From Stakelama portus (GTDB lineage Bacteria > Pseudomonadota > Alphaproteobacteria > Sphingomonadales > Sphingomonadaceae): a stretch of DNA of 64,000 bases. The translations under genes were made by a program, and so were the position numbers. The notes below the pieces were generated by a model, which had not been told where the DNA came from, searched no databases, and saw only the letters and a list, made by a program, of their open reading frames with translations. Positions 45,963 through 55,159 of this stretch are shown in pieces. The stretch is taken from positions 18,501 through 82,500 of the forward strand of contig NZ_QFZL01000009.1 of the NCBI RefSeq assembly GCF_003171655.1, read 5' to 3'. Position 1 is the stretch's first letter; each line of letters starts with the position of its first letter.

Positions 45963-46505
45963 ATGGCGTCGAAAAGCTTCGAGGCCGGCGTCCGCAAGGT
46001 CATTGCGCCGCGGCTTGCCGAACTTGGTTTCCGGCGCTTCGGCACACGATATGTCCGCCCCTGCCCGCCCTTCGGCGTGCAGGGGCTGGCCCTTATCCAG
46101 GGCAAATGGAACGGCAGCGGCTATTGCGGTTTCAGCTTTCTCGTGACGCGCTCGCTGAAGCTCGGCGCGTCGCGCGACCGGCTGGTCGAGCGCGCGCGGC
46201 GCGATAACGGCCTGTTCGACACATACGCATTCCGCTTTCAGCGCATCGAATGGCTCGGCACCCTCACCGAAGTGCGCGCGGATTTCCAATATGGCTATCT
46301 GCCCGACGACGCGGCCGGGATCGAAGCCGCGCAGCGTGAGGCGCTGGCCGACATCGAACGCTATGCGCTGCCGTTCCTCCGCTGGGGCGTCGCCAATCCC
46401 CTGCGCGGCAACGATCAGGCGCGCGCGGTGCGGGAGAAAGCCCGCTGGCACGAATTCGTCGGAGTGTCGGCCCCGTCGGAAAATGCTTCCGCCGACCCGT
46501 CCTGA
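45963..46505 (+). CDS. 180-residue protein, function unknown
   Basis: Starts MASKSFEAGVRKVIAPRLAELGFRRFGTRYVRPCPPFGVQGLALIQGKWNGSGYCGFSFLV 12 bp after acnA. A globular alpha/beta protein reminiscent of DUF4304-type proteins, which open with an LxxxGFxxxG motif and a trailing beta-sheet domain. No catalytic motif seen. Probably transcribed with acnA by read-through. Confidence 0.65.
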   Translation: MASKSFEAGVRKVIAPRLAELGFRRFGTRYVRPCPPFGVQGLALIQGKWNGSGYCGFSFLVTRSLKLGASRDRLVERARRDNGLFDTYAFRFQRIEWLGTLTEVRADFQYGYLPDDAAGIEAAQREALADIERYALPFLRWGVANPLRGNDQARAVREKARWHEFVGVSAPSENASADPS

Positions 46506-46645
46506 CGATCAGAGCCGCGCCATCGGCCGCCATTCGCCGGCCCTGCGGCAAGCGATCCGAGCCACGCCATCCGTGCCTCGTCATATCGCTCCTGCGCCCT
46601 TTTTTCCTTTCTTCCGGCGAAAGCGGGCGTGACGGAACCGCTCCG

Positions 46646-47149
46646 TTACGCCTCCATGTCCGAAAGCATCTCATCCAGCTGATCGAGCTGTTCGGGAAGG
46701 CCAGCCGCCGAGCCCTGCATCGCTTCTTCGAGCGCCTGCGCCGACGGATAAGCCTCATGGAACGTCAGCAGCGTCTTGCCGTCCTGCTCGGCAAAGGTGA
46801 CGGTGGTTACCGCGCCTTCCTCGCCCTCGTCATTGGTCCAGACGATGCGTTCGTTCGGCACGACGTCGAGATATTTGCCGAAAAACGCCATGGTTTCGCT
46901 GCCGCCCGCGCTGAATTCGAGCCGATATTTCCCACCGGTCCGCACGTCCATATCGCAACCGACCAGCGACACGCCCGTCACCGATTTCGGCATCCACCAG
47001 CGCCGGAACAATTCGGGCCGGCTCCACGCCTGGAACACCATCGCGGGCGGCGCGTCGAAGATCCGCGTGACGACCAGCTCGCGGTCGCCCCTGCGTTCCA
47101 CCGATGTCCGATTGCGTGCGCCCTCTGCGTCCTTAATTTCCTGATCCAT
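46646..47149 (-). CDS. SRPBCC (AHSA1-like) domain protein
   Basis: 167 residues from the ATG at 47149, which sits seven bases after AGGAG; an ATG six bases upstream is too close. The START-like fold is clear: LVVTRIFDAPPAMVFQAWSRPELFRRWWMPK, GGKYRLEF, FGKYLDVVPNERIVWTNDEG and VTFAEQDGKTLLTFHEAYPS. Such proteins are routinely paired with a small ArsR-type regulator, as here (17-bp overlap). They bind a hydrophobic ligand; the function is unknown. Confidence 0.9.
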   Translation of the reverse strand: MDQEIKDAEGARNRTSVERRGDRELVVTRIFDAPPAMVFQAWSRPELFRRWWMPKSVTGVSLVGCDMDVRTGGKYRLEFSAGGSETMAFFGKYLDVVPNERIVWTNDEGEEGAVTTVTFAEQDGKTLLTFHEAYPSAQALEEAMQGSAAGLPEQLDQLDEMLSDMEA

Positions 47150-47489
47150 CGTCATTCTCCTGCTTCATCTCGTTGAGGATTTCGTCCAGGGCGTCGAACC
47201 GGTCTTCGAACAGCCGGCGGTGGACCTCGATCCACGCCGCCTCTGCGGCAAGTCCGCGACTGCCCAGCGCGCAACTGCGCACCCGGCCGACTTTCCGGGT
47301 GACGACCAGCCCCGCCCGCTCAAGCACCTGCACATGTTTCTTCATGCCGGTCAGCGTCATTCCGAACCGGTCGGCCAGCACTGTGATCGACGCCTCGCCG
47401 CGCCCCAGCTCGTCGATGATCCCACGCCGCGTCGCATCCGACAGCGCCGCAAAGGAACGATCGAGGGCCGTGTTTGAATACTGAACCAT
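47133..47489 (-). CDS. ArsR-family transcriptional regulator
   Basis: 118 residues: winged HTH with FAALSDATRRGIIDELGRGEASITVLADRFGMTLTGMKKHVQVLERAGLVVTRKVGRVRSCAL, typical of the ArsR subgroup that accompanies SRPBCC proteins. No metal-binding Cys motif, so it is probably not a metal sensor. The ATG lies inside a palindrome and has no Shine-Dalgarno sequence upstream, which points to a leaderless, self-repressed transcript. Confidence 0.93.
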   Translation of the reverse strand: MVQYSNTALDRSFAALSDATRRGIIDELGRGEASITVLADRFGMTLTGMKKHVQVLERAGLVVTRKVGRVRSCALGSRGLAAEAAWIEVHRRLFEDRFDALDEILNEMKQENDDGSGN

Positions 47490-47526
47490 ATAGTTCAGTG
47501 TTATGCCGATTCGATGCGCGGCACAA
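47480..47526 (-). promoter_or_regulatory. Leaderless promoter and operator over the ArsR start codon
   Basis: ACTGAAC (47480-47486) and GTTCAGT (47493-47499) form a perfect 7-bp inverted repeat, N6 apart, centred on the ATG (47489-47487). On the minus strand TTGTGC (47526-47521) and, 17 bp on, TAACAC (47503-47498) are a usable -35/-10 pair. Transcription would start within about two bases of the ATG. Confidence 0.6.
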
Positions 47527-47624
47527 GTCCCCGAAAACGATGTCGCGGGCCAAGCTGCACGGGGACGGGGACCGGCACCGCCCTGCTCCCTGCCGCCGCT
47601 CTGCCGTTCGTTCGGCCGCGCAAA

Positions 47625-49586
47625 ATGAGCCCGCGTAACGCGTTATTATCCGTTGGATTGCTACCCGCTGCCGTTCCTGACGACAGAGCGGCGAGCAAGT
47701 TGACCAACGCGAAAATCCAGTATCGACCGGATATCGACGGACTGCGCGCGCTGGCGATCCTGCCAGTGCTATTGTTCCATGCGCGCTTTCCGGGAGTCAC
47801 CGGCGGCTATGTCGGCGTCGACCTGTTCTTCGTCATTTCCGGTTTTCTGATCACGCGTATCATCGCGCGCGAGATCGACGAGCACCGTTTCTCGATCATC
47901 CGCTTCTACGAACGGCGTGCGCGGCGCATCCTGCCTGCGCTGCTCCCGGTGATCGCAGTGGTGCTGGTGGCAGCAGCGGTTCTTTTCCTGCCCAGCGATT
48001 TCAAGGGTGTACCGCCGTCGGCGCTCGCCGCGACCTTCTTCGTATCGAACATCCTGTTCTTTTCCGAAATCGGCTATTTCCAGACCGGCGCCGACACGAA
48101 GCCGCTGCTCCATACCTGGTCGCTGGCGATCGAAGAACAATATTACATCTTCTTCCCGATCCTGCTGATCCTGATCGCGCGCTTTCTGCCGCGCTGGCGC
48201 AAGCCGATCGTGGCTGCAATCGCGCTTGTCTCGTTCGCGATGGCAGTGGCGACACAGGGCGACGGTTCGGGCTTTGCCTTTTACTGGCTGCCTCCGCGCG
48301 CATGGGAATTGTTCATGGGCGGCCTGCTTGCACTGAACGTCTTTCCGGAAGTCCGCCGCCCCCTGGCGCGGGAAGGCATCGCCGCGGCCGGCCTGATTGC
48401 GGTGCTCGCTGCGGTCACATGCTATGACAACCATACCGTCTTCCCCGGCGTCAGCGCGCTGGCGCCGGTGCTGGGTGCCGTGGCGATGATCCATTGCGCG
48501 CCGGGTACCGCCACCGGCCGCCTTTTGTCGTGGCGACCGTTCGTGGCGATCGGACTGATCTCCTACTCGCTCTATTTGTGGCACTGGCCGCTGATCGTGT
48601 TCACCGAATATGCGACCGCCGAACGACTGGCGGGAGTCACGCAGTGGATGGTGCTCGCCGCTTCCTTCGCGCTCGCATGGCTGTCGTGGCGCTTTGTCGA
48701 GAGGCCGTTCCGCGATCGCGGGACGATGAGTCGCCGGACGATCTTCATCGCATCGGGCGCGGGAATGGCCTTCGTGGCGCTCGGCTGCGCGGCACTGCTG
48801 CCGTTGGGCGGCTGGCCGCAACGTTTCCCGGCCGATGTCACGCGCATGGCGGCGGGAGCATCGGATTTCAGCCCGTATCGTGCGCGATGCCATGATGCCG
48901 ACCCGGCCCGGGGCCGCCCGGCATGTGTGCTCGGCGCGCCCGATACGCCGCCGACCGCGATGATCTGGGGCGACAGCCATGGCGTCGAAATGGCCTATGT
49001 CCTTTCGCAGATGTTAGCCCGGCGCGGACAGACGCTGATCGAGCGGACGCTCTCCAGCTGCCCACCGATCCCGGGCCAGCCATTCGCCGAAGCGCCCGAT
49101 TGCGAACGGATCAATCGCGACGTGATGGCATCGATCCTCGCCGACCCGAATATCAAGACCGTCTATCTGGCCGCCTTCTGGGCCAGCCCGGCCTATGCCG
49201 ACCCGCAAACGCTGGCACGGCTCGACAACACGATCGCCCGGATCATCGATGCCGGACGCAAAGTCGTGCTGATCGGGCCGGTTCCGCCCAATCTGTTCGA
49301 TGTGCCGCGCCAGCTGCAGCGGCTGGCGAGACAGGGCAGACTATCCGAAGCGATTGGGCGCGACCGGCGCGACATTGCCGCTGCCGAAGCGCGAATCGGC
49401 GAAGTCGCGGCGCGCTGGCAGGGCCATGGCCTGGAATATATCAATCCCGCCGATACGCTGTGCGCGACTGGCCGCTGTATCCTGCTGCACGACGGCCATC
49501 CGCTCTATTTCGACAGTCACCATCCAAGCGTCGCGGGCGCAGCGCTGATCCTCGCGCCGCTGTCGCGCGAACACGCCACCAACTGA
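47625..49586 (+). CDS. OafA/YrhL-type membrane acyltransferase with SGNH domain
   Basis: About 653 residues. Acyltransferase_3 domain (about residues 30-375): YRPDIDGLRALAILPVLLFH (catalytic His region), GGYVGVDLFFVISGFLITRII, FYERRARRILPAL, LHTWSLAIEEQYYIFFPILL, ten helices. The C-terminal SGNH hydrolase-like part contains IWGDSHGVEMAYVL and DSHHPSVAGA. Such enzymes O-acetylate surface glycans. The ATG at 47625 is used here; a TTG at 47700 gives MTNAKIQYRPDIDG, an equally good start. Confidence 0.92.
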   Translation: MSPRNALLSVGLLPAAVPDDRAASKLTNAKIQYRPDIDGLRALAILPVLLFHARFPGVTGGYVGVDLFFVISGFLITRIIAREIDEHRFSIIRFYERRARRILPALLPVIAVVLVAAAVLFLPSDFKGVPPSALAATFFVSNILFFSEIGYFQTGADTKPLLHTWSLAIEEQYYIFFPILLILIARFLPRWRKPIVAAIALVSFAMAVATQGDGSGFAFYWLPPRAWELFMGGLLALNVFPEVRRPLAREGIAAAGLIAVLAAVTCYDNHTVFPGVSALAPVLGAVAMIHCAPGTATGRLLSWRPFVAIGLISYSLYLWHWPLIVFTEYATAERLAGVTQWMVLAASFALAWLSWRFVERPFRDRGTMSRRTIFIASGAGMAFVALGCAALLPLGGWPQRFPADVTRMAAGASDFSPYRARCHDADPARGRPACVLGAPDTPPTAMIWGDSHGVEMAYVLSQMLARRGQTLIERTLSSCPPIPGQPFAEAPDCERINRDVMASILADPNIKTVYLAAFWASPAYADPQTLARLDNTIARIIDAGRKVVLIGPVPPNLFDVPRQLQRLARQGRLSEAIGRDRRDIAAAEARIGEVAARWQGHGLEYINPADTLCATGRCILLHDGHPLYFDSHHPSVAGAALILAPLSREHATN

Positions 49587-49601
49587 CCCGCGCGGCGCCG
49601 A

Positions 49602-50468
49602 TCAGCCCAGCGCGCGCCCGGCCACCGCGTCCAGCTTTGCCAGCACATGCGGATCGCGCGCATGCGGCGCCGTGATCAGCGCCGTGTCGAGGCAGGTGTC
49701 GATCGGGCTGGCCGGCCGCTCCTCGGGCAGTGCACGCAGCAGGTTGAGCAGCATCGCGCGCGCCTTTTCGGCATTGCCCATCAGCTGTTTGATCACCTGC
49801 TCGACGGTCACATCCTCATGGCCTTCGCGCCAGCAGTCATAATCGGTGACCATGCCGACCATCGCATAGGGCAGCTCCGCCTCGCGGCACAACTTGGCTT
49901 CGGGCATCGCGGTCATGCCGATGATGTCGCAGCCCCAGCTGCGATAGAGATTGCTTTCGGCGCGCGTCGAAAATTGCGGCCCTTCCATCACCAGGCACGT
50001 ACCGCCGACATCGACCTGAACACCGGTCGCCTTCGCCGCATCGGCGACCAGCCCGGACAGGCGCGGACAGACCGGATCGGCCATCGATACATGCGCGACC
50101 ATGCCGCTGCCGAAAAAGCTCGACGGGCGGCCCCTGGTGCGGTCGATGAACTGGTCGGTGATGGTGAAGCTGCCCGGCGGACGCCCCTCGGCGAGCGAAC
50201 CGACCGATGAGATCGACAGGACATCGGTGACGCCCAGCCGCTTGAGCACATCGATATTGGCGCGCGCATTCAGCTGGTCGGGCGAAATCCGGTGCCCGCG
50301 CCCGTGGCGCGGCAGGAACACGACGCGGACATGGCCGACGCGGCCGACGAAACAATCGTCCGACGGCGCTCCCCATGGGCTGTGCGTTTCCACCCAGTCG
50401 GCATCTTCGATACCCTCGACATCGTAAAGCCCTGATCCGCCGATGATTCCGATCGTCCAGCCGCCCAT
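49602..50468 (-). CDS. mtnP: S-methyl-5'-thioadenosine phosphorylase
   Basis: A 288-residue phosphorylase: MGGWTIGIIGGSGLYDVEGI, FLPRHGRGHRISPDQLNARANIDVLKRLGVTDVLSISSVGSL, MEGPQFSTRAESNLYRSWGCDIIGMTAMPEAKLCREAELPYAMVGMVTDYDCW. The DYDCW with Asp in the purine pocket fits MTA/6-aminopurine specificity. It recycles methylthioadenosine from polyamine or homoserine-lactone synthesis. GGAG lies six bases before the start. Confidence 0.95.
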   Translation of the reverse strand: MGGWTIGIIGGSGLYDVEGIEDADWVETHSPWGAPSDDCFVGRVGHVRVVFLPRHGRGHRISPDQLNARANIDVLKRLGVTDVLSISSVGSLAEGRPPGSFTITDQFIDRTRGRPSSFFGSGMVAHVSMADPVCPRLSGLVADAAKATGVQVDVGGTCLVMEGPQFSTRAESNLYRSWGCDIIGMTAMPEAKLCREAELPYAMVGMVTDYDCWREGHEDVTVEQVIKQLMGNAEKARAMLLNLLRALPEERPASPIDTCLDTALITAPHARDPHVLAKLDAVAGRALG

Positions 50469-50575
50469 GGGTCGCTCCATATTGTCTCTGTTCGCGGCAC
50501 TGCCGCGCGCGTACAAGGGCGCTGATGCCTCAGCCGACGGCCCGGTGTCGAGATAACTTTGTTTCGGGAGAGTCC

Positions 50576-50998
50576 ATGTTTCGCGCCTTGTCGCTTTTTG
50601 CCGCCGCCGCTCTTGTCGCGCTTCCTGCCGCCGCGCAGCAGGCCAACACTGCAATTACCGGCGTCTGGCTGATCGAGGACGGCACCGCGCAGGTGACCAT
50701 CGCGCCGTGCGGAAATCAGGTTTGCGGGCGTATCACGCGCGTCATCCGCGCCCGTCCGGGCTCCAACGGGCGCGATGAGAATAATCCCGATCCCGCACTG
50801 CGCAACCGACCGATCCTCGGCCTGTCGATCCTCACCGAAATGACGCGCGACGGCGATGTCTGGCGCGGCAAGATCTATGATCCGCGCGGCGGCAAGGTCT
50901 ATCGCTCGGTGGTCGAGCGCGACGGCGCGAACCGTCTGTCGGTGAAGGGCTGCATCTCGTTCATCTGCAAGGCGCAAAGCTGGACGCGCGTTTCGTAA
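50576..50998 (+). CDS. DUF2147 exported protein
   Basis: 140 residues with a signal peptide (MFRALSLFAAAALVALPAAA). The DUF2147 layout is visible: ITGVWLIEDGTAQVTIAPCGNQVCGRITRV, RPILGLSILTEMTRDGDVWRGKIYDPRGGKVYRSVVERDGANRLSVKGCISFICKAQSW. Small periplasmic beta-barrel of unknown function with four Cys that could form two disulfides. TTTCGGGAGAG precedes the start. Confidence 0.92.
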   Translation: MFRALSLFAAAALVALPAAAQQANTAITGVWLIEDGTAQVTIAPCGNQVCGRITRVIRARPGSNGRDENNPDPALRNRPILGLSILTEMTRDGDVWRGKIYDPRGGKVYRSVVERDGANRLSVKGCISFICKAQSWTRVS

Positions 50999-51010
50999 GC
51001 CACGCCGCAA

Positions 51011-51637
51011 TCAGCCGGCGGGGCAATGCGCCCCGCTGTCGACCCAGGCCCTGGTCAGGGCACCGAACTCGGCCTGGGTTCCCGGCGCGGGCGTGCGTCC
51101 CGCACCCGGGTTCCAGCCCCATCCGACCAGCGAATCATGCGCATTATGCTCGACGATCTGGTCGAGCGACTTGCCGCCATTGCGCGCCGGATCCTTGATC
51201 TGCTCGCAAATCTGCGCCAGCGATTTCCCTTCCCACGCCATTTCGATCGGCGCGAGATGCCATTGCGGATTGCCCGGGACACTCCCCTCGCCATTGGCGA
51301 AGGCGACATTGGCCGGTCCGTGGCAGGTACTGCACTCCAGCCCGGCCGCGCCATGGCCATCGGGACCGCGCGTAACCGGCGGATCATGCGGCCGCTGATC
51401 GTCGCCCTGCAGCGGCCGATCGGTGCGCGGATGGCAATTCACGCAGCGCGGGCTCTGCAACACCTTGCCCATTTCCTCGAAGATCGCGACCGATCGCTGC
51501 GTGGGATCGCCGATCGTCGCGAAACTGCTGGCGGGACGCAGCCCTTCGCCGCCCTCGCGCGGCGCGGCGACGATGGCGATGGGAAGCGCAACAGCGGAAA
51601 GCGCCAGCGCCGCGATGCCGGAGGCCATGATCTTCAT
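51011..51637 (-). CDS. Dihaem c-type cytochrome of the Ior operon
   Basis: 208 residues, signal anchor MKIMASGIAALALSAVALPIAIVAA, then two haem c motifs: CVNCH (about residue 65) and CSTCH (about residue 101). MAWEGKSLAQICEQIKDPARNGGKSLDQIVEH follows. Its start overlaps the IorB-type gene stop by four bases, so it is the third cistron and probably the periplasmic electron acceptor of the molybdoenzyme. Confidence 0.9.
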   Translation of the reverse strand: MKIMASGIAALALSAVALPIAIVAAPREGGEGLRPASSFATIGDPTQRSVAIFEEMGKVLQSPRCVNCHPRTDRPLQGDDQRPHDPPVTRGPDGHGAAGLECSTCHGPANVAFANGEGSVPGNPQWHLAPIEMAWEGKSLAQICEQIKDPARNGGKSLDQIVEHNAHDSLVGWGWNPGAGRTPAPGTQAEFGALTRAWVDSGAHCPAG

Positions 51638-53787
51638 CGATTGTCTCCGTGAATGAAGGGCAGCCGATCGACCGCCTTGCCGGTCAATTTGCGCCAGGCA
51701 TTGGCGACGGCCGGGGCGATCGGCGGCAATCCGGGTTCGCCGACGCCGGTCGGCTCTTCGCGCGAAGCGATCACCGCGACTTCCACCTCGGGCATCTCGC
51801 CGATCCGCAACGAGCGATAGCTGTCGAAATTATGCTGCTGCACGACCCCGCCTTCGCCCAGCACCAGTTCGGCATAGAGCGCATGACCCAGGCCATAGCC
51901 GATGCCGCCCTCCATCTGCGCGCGGATCACATTCGGGTTCACCGGCACGCCGCAATCGACCGCACACCACACTTTATGGACGCGCGGCACGCCCTCTGGC
52001 CCGCGCGACACTTCGGCGATCTGCGCGACATAAGTGCCGAAGCTCTTATGTACCGCGACGCCGCGCGCGCGCCCTTCGGGAACCGCGGCACCCCAATCGG
52101 CCATTTCGGCAACACGCGTCAGCACGCCCTTGCGCCGGTCTTCCTCGATCAGCGCCAGCCGCCCGGCGACCGGATCGACGCCGCCCAGTTCAAGCAGCCG
52201 ATCGAGAAACGTCTCGACCGAATAGGCGGTGTGCGTGCTTCCCACCGATCGCCACCACAATGTCGGCACCCGCGAATCGACGATATGCGCGCCCAGCCGG
52301 TGCGCGGGAAAGGCATAGCCCGATTCCCGCGCGCCTTCGACCATCGTGCCGTCGATGCCGTCGTGGATCATCATCGCTTCCATCGGCGTGCCGCGGGCAA
52401 AGGATTGTCCGGCGATCACCTGATCCCAGCCGACGATCCTGCCCGCCGCATCGACCCCGCCGCGCAGGCGATGCACCATGATCGGCCGGTAATAGCCGCC
52501 GGTCAGGTCGTTTTCGCGCGTCCAGACATGCTTGACCGGCGCGCGGCCGCCATAGGCCTTGAACACGCTCGCCGCTTCGACCGGGAACGCCATGGTGCCT
52601 TCCACCCTGCGCCCGAAACTGCCGCCGGCATATTGCTGGTGCAGCACTGCCTTTTCGGGCGGCACGCCCAGTACCCTGGCCGCGGCGGAAAGCTGGGCGA
52701 CCTGCATCTGCGCGCCCATCCACATTTCCATGCTGTCGCCGTTCATTTCGATCACGGCGTCGAGCGGCTCCATCGGCGCATGCGCCAGATAGGGGAAATA
52801 ATAAGTCGCTTCGATCGTCTTCGCCGCGCCTGCCAGCGCCGATGCGACATCGCCTTCGGCCTCGGCCTCGACGCCGGGCTGCGCCGCCGCCTCGGCACAG
52901 ACCTTCAGCAGTTCGTCGCTCGATCGCCGCTCGGCGGCGGACAAATCCCATTCGACTTTCAGCGCCGCGCGCCCGCGCATCGCGGCATAGGTATCGCGGG
53001 CATAAACGGCGACGCCCTGCGGCACCGGCTTTACTGCCAATACGCCGGGAACCGCCATCGCCGCGCTGTCATCGACCGACGCCATTTTGCCGCCGAACGC
53101 GGGGGGATGGAGGATCGCCGAATGCACCATGTTCGGGCGGCGCACATCCATCGTGAACTGCACGCTGCCGTCCGTCTTGATCGCGCTGTCGACCTTGGGA
53201 ACATCGGTACCGATCAACGTCCATTGCTCGGGCGTCTTCAGCACCGGCTTTTCGGGCGGGCTGAGCGCTGCGGCATCGTTGGCAAGCTCACCGAACGTCG
53301 CCGCGCGATCGCCATGGCGCACCACGCCTTTCGACGCCGTGACTTGCGAAACCGGCACGCCCCAGCGTCTGGCCGCGGCCTCCACCAGCATCGCGCGAGC
53401 GGCGGCACCTGCTTCGCGCATCTGGATGAACGCCGTCGCGATCGACGTCGAACCGCCGGTTCCCATCGTGTGAAGCGCCGCATTGGCATAGAGCGCGTCG
53501 TTGGCCGGGGCCATTTCGACTGCGATCTGCGACCAGTCGGCATCCATCTCATCCGCCGCCAGCGTGGCGAGGCCCGTCGCCGGGCCCTGACCGAATTCGA
53601 CATTCTTGATGACGATGATGACCTGGTTGCCGGGCGTCACGCGTACAAAGGCGTTGGGCGCGAAGAGCGCATCGGGCGCGCCGCCCGCCACCGCGCGCGC
53701 CGCCGCGCGTCCGGCGGGAAGGCTGAGCCCCAGGATCAGGCCGCTCGTCTGAAGAAAGCTGCGGCGGGTGGGCGTGACTGCGTTCAT
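51634..53787 (-). CDS. Molybdenum-binding subunit of an isoquinoline 1-oxidoreductase-type dehydrogenase
   Basis: 717 residues with a Tat signal (TRRSFLQTSGLILGL) showing export of a folded cofactor enzyme. Molybdopterin-binding xanthine dehydrogenase-fold repeats: VRVTPGNQVIIVIKNVEFGQGPATGLATLAADEM, HQQYAGGSFGRRVEGTMAFPVEAASVFK, and the active-site Glu region GEPGLPPIAPAVANAW. This is the IorB/aldehyde dehydrogenase-like group, with 2Fe-2S subunit separate and no FAD subunit. The true substrate (N-heterocycle or aldehyde) cannot be told. The moaD/moaE genes for its cofactor are in this window. Confidence 0.92.
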   Translation of the reverse strand: MNAVTPTRRSFLQTSGLILGLSLPAGRAAARAVAGGAPDALFAPNAFVRVTPGNQVIIVIKNVEFGQGPATGLATLAADEMDADWSQIAVEMAPANDALYANAALHTMGTGGSTSIATAFIQMREAGAAARAMLVEAAARRWGVPVSQVTASKGVVRHGDRAATFGELANDAAALSPPEKPVLKTPEQWTLIGTDVPKVDSAIKTDGSVQFTMDVRRPNMVHSAILHPPAFGGKMASVDDSAAMAVPGVLAVKPVPQGVAVYARDTYAAMRGRAALKVEWDLSAAERRSSDELLKVCAEAAAQPGVEAEAEGDVASALAGAAKTIEATYYFPYLAHAPMEPLDAVIEMNGDSMEMWMGAQMQVAQLSAAARVLGVPPEKAVLHQQYAGGSFGRRVEGTMAFPVEAASVFKAYGGRAPVKHVWTRENDLTGGYYRPIMVHRLRGGVDAAGRIVGWDQVIAGQSFARGTPMEAMMIHDGIDGTMVEGARESGYAFPAHRLGAHIVDSRVPTLWWRSVGSTHTAYSVETFLDRLLELGGVDPVAGRLALIEEDRRKGVLTRVAEMADWGAAVPEGRARGVAVHKSFGTYVAQIAEVSRGPEGVPRVHKVWCAVDCGVPVNPNVIRAQMEGGIGYGLGHALYAELVLGEGGVVQQHNFDSYRSLRIGEMPEVEVAVIASREEPTGVGEPGLPPIAPAVANAWRKLTGKAVDRLPFIHGDNR

Positions 53788-53791
53788 CGGT

Positions 53792-54256
53792 TCAGCCCTC
53801 CATCGCTTCGGCAGCATCCTTGATCGCCTGCCGGATGCGGACATAGGTGGCGCAGCGGCAGATATTCCCTGCCATTCCGGCGTCGATATCGTCATCGCTG
53901 GGCCTCGGCCTGGCCTTGAGCAGCCCGACCGCCGACATCACCTGACCCGACTGGCAAAAGCCGCATTGCGGCACGTCGATCGCAACCCAGGCGGACTGGA
54001 CCGCTTCGGCCTCGGGCCCGGACACGCCTTCGATGGTCGTTACCGATCGCCCCGCAACCGTCGAAACCGGAGTTACGCAGCTGCGCCGGTTCTTGCCGTC
54101 CAGATGCACCGTGCACGCGCCGCACTGCGCAATGCCGCAACCATATTTGGTTCCCGTAAGGCCCAGATGATCGCGCAGCACCCACAGCAGCGGTGTATCG
54201 GGATCGCCATCGAAGCTTGCGGAAGCGCCATTCAGCGTGAATTCGGTCGCCATCAT
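53792..54256 (-). CDS. 2Fe-2S subunit of the IorAB-type dehydrogenase
   Basis: 154 residues (MMATEFTLNGASASFD) with two 2Fe-2S clusters: plant-type YGCGIAQCGACTVHLDGKNRRSC and helical QCGFCQSGQVMSAVGLL with ICRCATYVRIRQAI. It passes electrons from the Mo site to the cytochrome. The gene is first in the operon, four bases before the Mo subunit start. ATGGCGACCGAATTC is preceded by AAGGAGG, an ideal Shine-Dalgarno sequence. Confidence 0.95.
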   Translation of the reverse strand: MMATEFTLNGASASFDGDPDTPLLWVLRDHLGLTGTKYGCGIAQCGACTVHLDGKNRRSCVTPVSTVAGRSVTTIEGVSGPEAEAVQSAWVAIDVPQCGFCQSGQVMSAVGLLKARPRPSDDDIDAGMAGNICRCATYVRIRQAIKDAAEAMEG

Positions 54257-54391
54257 GCCCTCCTTATGGCTTTCCCGGCAGGTCTGGATCGGAGCAATGT
54301 TGCACTTGCGAACTCGGTCCGCGAAAAAGCGAAGGAACGATCCAAAGGCTCCGGCCTTTCATTCGCTGACAATATGCCGCAGGGAGGGATA

Positions 54392-55159
54392 GTGCAAAGG
54401 GGAACAACCGACCAACTCGCCGCCCCGCCGGTGGACCTGCTGCGCGGCGCGAGCCTGTTTCTCGATTTCGACGGAACGCTGGTCGAAATCGCCGACCGCC
54501 CGGATGCGGTTCAGGTGGACGAACGGCTCCACCGGCTGATTGCCTCGCTGGTCGCGGCGCTCGACGGACGCGTGGCGCTGATCAGCGGGCGTCCGGCGGG
54601 CGAAGTCCGCAGCTTTCTGGGCGGCGGCGCACAGCCCGGTTTCGCGATCGCCGGTAGCCATGGGATGGAATTCCTCTGGGCCGACGGGCGCCGCACCGCC
54701 GCGGAACGACCCGCCTCGCTCGAACAGGTGCATGCCGAAATGACTGCGCTCGCGACCCAAAATCCCGGCGTGATGGTGGAGGACAAGCCATTGGGCGCCG
54801 CGCTCCATTTCCGCCAGGCGCCCGAGGCCGAAGAGGCGTGCCGCGCGCTCGCCACCAAATTGGCCGACGTCCACGGTCTGCAGCTCCAGCCCGGCAAGAT
54901 GTTGTTCGAAGTCCGTACGACAGGCGGCGACAAGGGGCGCGCAATCGCGACCTTCCTCGAAAAATCCGAATATTCCGGCACCCGCCCGATCTTCATCGGC
55001 GACGACACGACCGACGAACCCGGCTTCGCCATGGCCGAGCGGCTGGGCGGCGCGGGCATCCTTGTCGGTACGCCGCGTGACACATCGGCTACCTATTTGC
55101 TCGCGGGCGTTCCCGAAACGCTCGACTGGCTGACCCAAGCAACGGAGGCGCTCGCGTGA
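54392..55159 (+). CDS. otsB: Trehalose-6-phosphate phosphatase
   Basis: A 255-residue HAD-superfamily enzyme: SLFLDFDGTLVEIADRPDAV (DxDxT), ALISGRPAGEVRSFLG, GSHGMEF and FIGDDTTDEPGFAMAERLGGAGI. It removes phosphate from trehalose-6-P in the cytoplasm. The start is read as GTG at 54392 because GGGAGG is four bases upstream; an ATG 18 bases earlier lacks a Shine-Dalgarno sequence. The stop overlaps the next start (GTGA), so otsB, GH15 and otsA are one coupled unit. Confidence 0.93.
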   Translation: MQRGTTDQLAAPPVDLLRGASLFLDFDGTLVEIADRPDAVQVDERLHRLIASLVAALDGRVALISGRPAGEVRSFLGGGAQPGFAIAGSHGMEFLWADGRRTAAERPASLEQVHAEMTALATQNPGVMVEDKPLGAALHFRQAPEAEEACRALATKLADVHGLQLQPGKMLFEVRTTGGDKGRAIATFLEKSEYSGTRPIFIGDDTTDEPGFAMAERLGGAGILVGTPRDTSATYLLAGVPETLDWLTQATEALA

